Below, in pieces: positions 56,946 to 64,000 of a stretch of 64,000 nucleotides of DNA. The stretch lies in assembly GCF_902362185.1 (NCBI RefSeq), contig NC_044496.1, forward strand, positions 56,014,617-56,078,616, read 5' to 3'. Source of the stretch: Chanos chanos. Its lineage: Eukaryota; Chordata; Actinopteri; Gonorynchiformes; Chanidae. Each line of letters begins with the position of its first letter. Positions within the stretch are counted from its first letter, which is position 1. The position numbers were made by a program, and so were the translations under genes. The notes under the pieces were generated by a model. The model was not told where the DNA came from. It saw only the letters and a program-made list of their open reading frames with translations, and made no database searches.

Positions 56946-58281
56946 TGAATGTTGTAAACAGCTAAATAGTGGTGGCACTGTGATCCATCAGCTTATCTCT
57001 GACATGAAAATGTGAGCAGTAGTGTTCTCCTCTCCAGATACATAGCTCGTATTGTGGTACTATGAAAAGAATTTCGAGCTGTGTTCTTTGTCTTGCTTTA
57101 GCTATCAGCGCAGCTCTATCACTCGTACTGTGCGCAGTTTGGGCTGCAGTTAAGACGTGAATGAATCAGAAACAACGTGGACTTATCCGACTACACGCTT
57201 ACTGTGCCTTCAAAACCGTTTTTTTTTTTTTCATCCCAAAATTGTCAATGTTCTTTTTTTTTTCTTTTCTTTTTTTTTTTTTTTTTTGTGTGTGTGTCGC
57301 TGTCGTTGTTGTTTACTCCCATTTCCCTTATTTGTTTAAACTCAATAGAAAAGTTAATCTTCACAGAGGCTGATCCATGGACACACCCAACAAATTCATC
57401 CCCTCTGCCCCTCCTTGTTCTTTTCCTCTCCCTTGTGAGCTGCATGAGCTGTTCTGCATGCATTGTGCTCATAGGGAATGACTCACCCTGACACACCGAC
57501 ACTCACCACTGTATTTACACTCTTTCACACCGACTCACACTCACACACACACACACCCACACAGAGACACACATACCTGTGAAACGCTCGACAGGAAAGC
57601 CACCCGTGACCATAAAAACTGAACCGCTGAGGCTTTCGTAATTGCTCAGTTGCCTTTGACTGTATCACGACACATTTTTCTCAACACAAATTAAAAGCAT
57701 ACATCAGTCTTTCAGAGAATACGGTGACTAACAGTTCAAATATGCATATGCTCTCCAGCTCGATGTTTCTAGCCTCTTTTCAGTGGCTCTTTCATTTCTT
57801 TCCCTCGAGACTTTCGAGACTCTATAGACAAACACAATCATTATGCTATTCAGTTTTTTTTTTTTTTTTGCCTTGTCCCAGTCTTGAAGTTTTTATGGCT
57901 GTGGGTAGACAAGACTCCTGAACTGAGAGAGAGAGAGTTACACACAAGATACCACAACGACATATGCAGAGACTGTGTTTTGGAGAATGTTCTAGCCCTT
58001 TTCATAAGTCATAGTCTTTGAAATACAACGTCTCGGCTTCTTTCTCTGCTTGAGAAATGTGTTGAGTTTTGCTATCTATTTTTCCTTGGCTTTCATCCTT
58101 AACTACAATCAGGAGTCCCAGGCCACACCCTAATTCTCTCCATAGAGACAGAGAGCTTTAAGGCTCTGTCTGTGTTTGCTGCATTCATGTGCTGTTTACT
58201 ATTTCTCCTTTACCAATATGGGTGTAACCTGCAGATTCTTTGCAAGGAGTGTCTCAAGGCAACTCAAGGTCTCTGTTTCTC
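56946..58281. other. Gene-free stretch
   Basis: T-rich runs at 57220-57290 and 57857-57870 and a short CA tract at 57540-57556. No exon is recognised. Confidence 0.5.
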
Positions 58282-58282
58282 A

Positions 58283-58346
<64 letters not shown>
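58282..58346. repeat. (CA)n microsatellite
   Basis: Over 30 CA units with a central CGCG interruption. Confidence 0.95.
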
Positions 58347-60125
58347 AAAATGACCATACCCACCCACTCATACACACACACCTGCACATGAACATCAACA
58401 GACAAATTCCTGTTTGTGAATTTATGAGTTGTTTTTGTTTTTTTTTTTTAAACTCACATAACTACCTTTTAGAGCAAGAGATAATAACTGGTTAGCTAAA
58501 TGTGATTAAGTGAAGTCACAAATTTCACTCAATCGAAGGCGAGCGAAAAACTAGCCTCACGAGCGGTATGAGGTGGTATCTGACAGGGCAGGTTAGAACA
58601 GAGCAGAAGTGCGAATGGGGTCGGTGGTGATCTGGGTAGATTCTGAGAATGCTAGAGCAAGTGTTGACAGACTACTTTGACAAGGACTGAGTTACTCACT
58701 CAGTGTCTCTGGGGCATATTTTGCCTATGTGCAAACCACTGCGACATGTCTCCTGACAGGAAGAGCTTTTTAGACAGCCAGTGGGAGAGGATGGGTATGC
58801 AGCCCTCGATTAGGAAATGAGCCAAGTGGAATTTCACAAGCGCAGTGTAGGCTAACGTGCGTCGTACATACTCTGCTCTTATGAGTTGACTTTACATTCT
58901 GGTTAAAAACAATGTTTCATTCAGTATATTTCAGATTCTGAATTGGTAACGCCCTAAAACTTGACAAAAGGGACGTGGCGATATCACAGTATGTTAACAT
59001 CCATGTATGACTGTTCCCTCCATATCTACCTGTCACAGTTTAACATCTCTGGGTTTTGATCAGTGCTTATGTAATTATGCTTGCATTTTTAAAACTTACA
59101 AATCCCACCGGTTTCTCACATGGACTGCGCCTATAGACCGTATGCATAGTGTGGGCTAGGGCATAATCTATTTACAGATATGTGAAAAAAGGGGAAAGTG
59201 AATAAAACTACGTCAGCAATTAAGAAAAACAGAAAAGTTTGATGTCTTCTGTTCAATATTTTGTATATGGTTGTTTTGGAATTTTTTTTTTTTTTTTTTT
59301 TGCTGTGTTTGAATTTCCAAACATTTCTGTACGCTATAACTGTGACTTATTATGTGAACGAATACATGAAAGTGAAGTGCCGACGTAGACTAAACAAGTG
59401 TATTTGTACTTAGCAACCGTTAGGTTTGAATAGTGTGACTCAGCGCCGGGCATAAATAAGGGAACCTGTATAAACCACGCCCACTGATAATTGTGATTAT
59501 TCCTTGGCTCAAGTTTATCTGTATTATGAAATATGTCAATCGCAGAACAAAAAAGGAGCAAAGAAAAAAGTCTTTATTTGTGTGTTATGTGTTTATTTAG
59601 GACTTTAACATCGAGAAGCATTTGAAACTCTTGCAAGGCCTTGCCATAGCAGTTTAGGTCCTGTATTTAAACAGTCATCTTCTTAATTACATAACTTGTT
59701 CAGCTTTTGCAAAAGTTTAATTTACCTTTGGGAAACAGAGTTATGGTTTTGATTTTTGTTAGGGTCTATTCTATGTAAACATGGTCAGTTTAGTCCTCTG
59801 TTAATTTGTTTAACGACACTGACGAAAGGCAATAACTCATTTCTTGGGTAACAGAGCAAATCTCGTCAGCACTAGTAAAGCAGTGATGTAACTTTTTTTT
59901 TTGTCAATGAAACGTTTCTTTTTGTCAAACAAAGATATTTATTCGGCAGTTCTGGGCGTATAACATTGTCATGGCATTATAATATTAATACACAGCTCTT
60001 AGATCGTCAGGTACTTGAGTAAAGATATCATGGGATTATTAATAATCATTTCGGGCAATGTGGACAACGCTGACCTGGTTTGTTTTATGTATATCTATCG
60101 TACTCTGCGAAGTATTGGGTGACTC
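58347..60125. other. Gene-free stretch
   Basis: No exon recognised. A short block at 59440-59482 with GGGCATAAATAAGGG and ACCACGCCCAC could hold an A/T-rich (MEF2-like) and a KLF-like site, but this is weak. Confidence 0.45.
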
Positions 60126-60546
60126 AGGCGGTGGGTGGGCCTAAGTAAAACAGTTGGCGGCCACTCCCTGTTACACCGTTACCTCCCTCCCTTTTTCCCA
60201 CTGAAGAGCTTTGCCCTGTCCTACGATAAACCATTCTCCATAGCCCACAGTAACAAGCACTCAGCCTTAAGGAAAAATAAAAAGTTGTGCGAAAGTGAGA
60301 AGGGGAGAGAGAGAGAGAGAGGGAATTAAAAAAAGAAAAGAAAAGAAAAAGCGATACAAAGAGGCTCTTATTGCCTCGAGAAAAAGGAACGTGTGAGAGA
60401 GAGACACGCACATAAAGATTTTAAGTATTAGACAGCAAGAAGAGATTTCTGAAGAACCATTTTTCTGGGTTGTGGCAAAAGAATCAGACAGCGGAGGATG
60501 CTCAAAACTAAGTGTTGAAACTTCTGCCAGGTGGAACCGCTCCCAG
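60126..60546 (+). other. Candidate untranslated first exon
   Basis: Purine-rich sequence with no long frame, ending in CTCCCAG followed by GTAGGC at 60547, an acceptable splice donor. The segment differs in composition from the AT-rich flanks and would suit a leader exon of a gene that begins here and continues beyond the window. No transcript evidence; treat as a lead only. Confidence 0.2.
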
Positions 60547-61596
60547 GTAGGCAAAAAACTACTCAATTTACTCAACTACTCAAAGAGGTCCCAGTTCGGA
60601 GTTTACACATGTTTTCTCATTGCTGAATTATAAATATGTAGTTGTCGGAGCAACATTAGAACAGTATAAAGATTCCCACACGTTACAAAACATATTTAAA
60701 TTTTATCTGGTTGGGTTTATACGCTGTGCGTGGATTTACACGGGACAATTTTGCAATATAGAGGACCAGGTGTCTAAAAAAGTGGGTGTGTATCCTGCCA
60801 GTTCTCACAACAACTGATTTATCTGCTAAGCATTTCCTATGGACCTACACCTAAAACGAGACGCTATACCAAATGAAGCATGGCTACTTTTACGACCTGT
60901 TGAGAGTCCGCCTTGTTTTTGTGAACGATGTGGACAAAACTGTCCTCAGTTGATCCTCGGTAGATGAAGAAAAACTGCACATTGATGGCCTGCTTAAAAG
61001 ATATCAAAATAATATTCGTAAGAGAACAAACCGAGTCTTGTGCGTATCATTAAAAAGATACCGCAAGGTCCTACAATCGCACATTCCACTAGAGCAGTTG
61101 AGCTCAACTCTGCAACGTGGATAAAATCGCCCTCCCTCGCGCGTACGCAAGCAGTAAAAAGCTGGATACGGATTGCGTAGCCTAGGGAAAAGTCTTGCCC
61201 GAGAAACGAAGTTCTTTTATACTTTTGCCTATTGCACATGGAATGACGGGGTGCGGATTCCTCATAGTTTGACTTCTCTCCTCCACTCTAGTGTAAGGAG
61301 ATAGAAAAGCTGTATGTAAAAGCGTACGAGCTTTTCAGATGTCAGCAGCTATCCACATTGTGTTTCTGTGAAAATAATAATAATAATAATAATGTTAAAA
61401 AAAGTTTTCGTGGTTTTATTTTAAGATGAGTCGTGTATTCGCATTTGTGCTGCTCTCATAACCCTTAAAAAAAAAACTTTACCAATATTGGAAAATTTAA
61501 TTTTGAGGGTACGCAAATGGGTGGAGTTGGGGAATTCTCCCAATTTTGTCTTGATTTTCTTAACCTGGGATCCCAGCCAGGGTGTGGGGAGTGAGA

Positions 61597-61636
61597 GAGG
61601 AGGTGGGAGGGGGTAGGAGGAGGTGGGAGGGGGTAC
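61597..61636 (+). repeat. G-rich 20-base unit repeated twice
   Basis: Two tandem copies of a unit reading GAGGAGGTGGGAGGGGGTA plus one base. Four runs of three or more G occur within 30 bases, so a G-quadruplex is possible. Confidence 0.7.
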
Positions 61637-61884
61637 TGGAATGTAGTGGTTTGGAAAGACTTACTAATTGAAAACAGGTTTAAAGTGCAGGGGGGAAAGC
61701 AAGACTCGGTTCACTTTAGAAAGAATGAGGTGTTTTATTCTCACCCGACTCTTATTTAACTTCAGTCATGAGGTTTTCTCGGGCTAGTCTCTCTACATGT
61801 CTTAAGGAAAAGAGGATAGCATTCACATACGTACAGCGAGAGAGAGAGAGAGGCAGACAGACAGAGAGGCAATCTCACTGATAG

Positions 61885-61888
<4 letters not shown>

Positions 61889-61922
<34 letters not shown>
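61889..61922. repeat. (GA)n microsatellite
   Basis: About 17 GA units, with a smaller GA tract nearby at 61838-61852. Confidence 0.95.
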
Positions 61923-61925
<3 letters not shown>

Positions 61926-62720
61926 TGGAGTAGGCTTATACACAGACTCTGCTAAATAATAAGCATGACAGAGCAGATAAACCAACAGAACACCACTTTA
62001 ACCTAGCAGGGACACATCCAAAGCACTTCCCCCCTCTCTCTCCTGCCACACCCTTAGTTTTTCCTCTGCTGAGTTTGGAGTTGCGCAGATGACAATGCTG
62101 AGTCTGTCACAACTGTGTTATGAAGCTAAGTAATCAGAAGCTTTGGAAATATTTATTCATTTCAACAGTGGAATGTTCTGAATGTTCTCATGTAAAAAAA
62201 AAAGAAAAAAAGAAAGAAATTAAAAAAATTGTTATGAAGAAGCTGGGACAGTGGTGACTATAATGGTTATAATTCAGATATGCGCTAAGTTTGAACCTTG
62301 AGTATATCTTAAGGTTGTCCTGTGTCTGGGTGTGCAGACAGTATGGACAGCGTCCTGTTTATCAGCTCGCAAATGTTTTTCATTGTCTTGGATGTTCGGT
62401 AAAAAAGAACAAAAAAAAAAAATCTGTGTCGATCAAACCGGAACAAGAGACTACTAAAGCAATTTCACGGTCGTGGGTTGGGTAAAGTGAGACCCAATGA
62501 TAGTAGCATCTTGATCAAGATTTTTTATTGTGGCCATGTGTTTTGAAAAGCACGGCATTATCTACAATGACAGAGCGGTGCGGTTAAGGTGATAGCCTCT
62601 TGCCTTCTCTTATTGGACGGGACCTCCGTTCTGTCCCGCTTGGTGTTGACAGGGCAGGAATGAGTGGTTCTTTTGAGTACTCTGCTATGCCGGTGTGTGA
62701 GGGAAAGAGCCCTGGAGATG

Positions 62721-62789
62721 CACACACACGCACGCACACACACACACACACGGACACACACACACACACGCACACACACACACACACAC
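62721..62789. repeat. (CA)n microsatellite, interrupted
   Basis: About 30 CA units with CG and GG interruptions. The reading frames across it on both strands are artefacts. Confidence 0.95.
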
Positions 62790-62993
62790 TTCCTCTGCCA
62801 CTTCCTTTACATGCTTGTAGACAGTTTGCTATCTTCACCAAGCAGGGGGGAAAAAAAAGGAGGAGGGTCAGCTTTCTAACAAACGGGTGCCACGTTTATC
62901 TTTTGTGTGTTTCCTCTTTCTCCCTCTCTCTCTGAGTCCTGCTTTGTTCCTGGCAAATTGGTCCCTTGGTAATACGCAGAATTAAAAAAAAAA

Positions 62994-63021
62994 TGACTCA
63001 GTTATGCAGCTGTCTATAAAA
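62994..63021 (+). promoter_or_regulatory. Candidate TATA promoter with AP-1 site
   Basis: TGACTCA (62994-63000, AP-1 consensus) is followed by CAGCTG (E-box) and CTATAAAA (63014-63021, TATA). Spacing would put a start near 63045. It could belong to a gene lying downstream of the window. Confidence 0.25.
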
Positions 63022-63049
63022 CCCGCTCCAGATTGCTGTATGTTTCATG

Positions 63050-64000
63050 TAGCTCAACTTGGTTTGGTTCAGGAGAAAGTCAGTTTGTTCGTGGAATGCT
63101 GTCTTCCAAGAGAAGGAAAGAAAAAAAAGTCACTAAGGTATCCCAAGATGTTTATAGTACCTCCCTGATTTCACAAACCTAGCCTTTCATTGCATTAACG
63201 TGATATGTTTTGGCTTGCCCGAAGTATGTCCTAGAGAACTTGCCATTGTGTCTTGTTGTTGAGAAATACTAACTCTGGAGTTAGTTACAGTATCAGAAAA
63301 AAGGCCAAGCTTTTGCCAGCCTCCCCTCGAGTAACAATCAGGCATCCATTTCTCACTGTTTCCCCTTCTATTTTGATATGAACAGATCATGCCAGACTGG
63401 GTCAGAGCAGTTAAGAAAATAGGGTTTTATCTGATAAGAATGGAATAAAAACATCCTTATTGTTTCCTTTTGTTCTTTTGGTCTTTTAGCAATAGAGTCA
63501 ACGATAGCATACGATTTCTTTTTTTTTTTATATCAATCTGAGTTGTATTAAGACAAACATTTTCATCTTTTTCTTTGTACACAATGTTTAAAATAAAACA
63601 ATGTAAAAACAAATAAAAACAATGGGTGGATGTGTGGATAGTTACTCACTTCAAACTTCACAAGTTCAAAAACACCTCTGAAAAGGTCTCATCGTATGTT
63701 CTTACCTGTCACCAATATTACTGGGGAAAGTGGGAGAAGTCAAGAATGCCTTTAAATTCCGAGCATGCATGTAATCTTACCTGGGGGCCTTAGAAGTCTT
63801 TCTCTTTCTTTTTTTAAGCAGCATTGTGGCATAAAATGACTTGCTTTTCTGCACAAGTGAACGTTTCTTTAAACGATTCTAAGAATCTTAGAATCCACTT
63901 TGGACCTTCTCTTAAGTTTAAACTTGGCAGGTCAGACTGAGTGGTATAATTGTTTTATACATTGGTTCTTTTGAATTGCTTATTGTAGATTGAATTTTAA
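63050..64000. other. End of window, nothing recognised
   Basis: AT-rich DNA without a recognisable exon or named repeat. Confidence 0.5.

Larger units (their letters stand above)
60547..62993. other. Gene-free stretch
   Basis: No coding exon recognised. It holds GA and CA microsatellites and a G-rich duplicated block at 61597-61636. Confidence 0.5.

Noticed and set aside
58172-58495. 107-codon frame with poly-His/Thr stretch
   Set aside because: The His/Thr run is a translated CA repeat, and the flanks show no family resemblance.

Overview
The window is nuclear DNA of a ray-finned fish. The genes are split by GT-AG introns and the proteins match vertebrate families along their full length. 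The non-coding DNA is AT-rich and full of CA/GT, CT and ATCT microsatellites, and it carries tRNA-derived SINEs and a Tc1-like MITE of the kinds scattered through teleost genomes. The species cannot be told from the sequence alone.

Six protein-coding genes lie in the first 46 kb. In order they are smad5 (+, BMP receptor-regulated Smad), syvn1 (+, HRD1 ER-associated-degradation ubiquitin ligase), gpr137 (-, lysosomal seven-helix membrane protein), a phospholipase-D-family gene of the PLD3/PLD4 clade with a very long N-terminal tail (-), polr2g (+, RNA polymerase II subunit RPB7) and eef1g (+, elongation factor 1 gamma). I rebuilt each coding sequence exon by exon. Every junction keeps the reading frame, and the totals (464, 627, 386, 814, 172 and 441 residues) fit the families except for the extended PLD protein. 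syvn1 and gpr137 are tail to tail, gpr137 and the PLD gene are in tandem on the minus strand, the PLD gene and polr2g are head to head, and polr2g and eef1g are in tandem. From general knowledge, human SYVN1, GPR137, POLR2G and EEF1G all lie on 11q12-q13, so part of this is old linkage; SMAD5 is on 5q31 in human. There is no operon-like co-regulation. The neighbours are mostly housekeeping genes.

From 46.7 kb to the end I find no convincing coding exon. That part holds microsatellites, a SINE, the tail of an interspersed repeat, a pair of RFX-type X-boxes, a candidate untranslated exon near 60.1-60.5 kb and a candidate TATA promoter near 63.0 kb. It is probably a regulatory desert or the 5' region of a gene that starts beyond the window.

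No unknown multi-gene system is visible. The points most worth a second look are the 343-residue acidic tail on the PLD-family protein, whose start codon stands alone in its own exon; a GC-AG intron and a weak donor inside the RING in syvn1; UPR-like motifs upstream of syvn1; GCTAGC/GCTAAC word clusters just downstream of several transcription starts; an unnamed repeat present twice inside smad5; and CTCF-like motifs in the gaps between genes.
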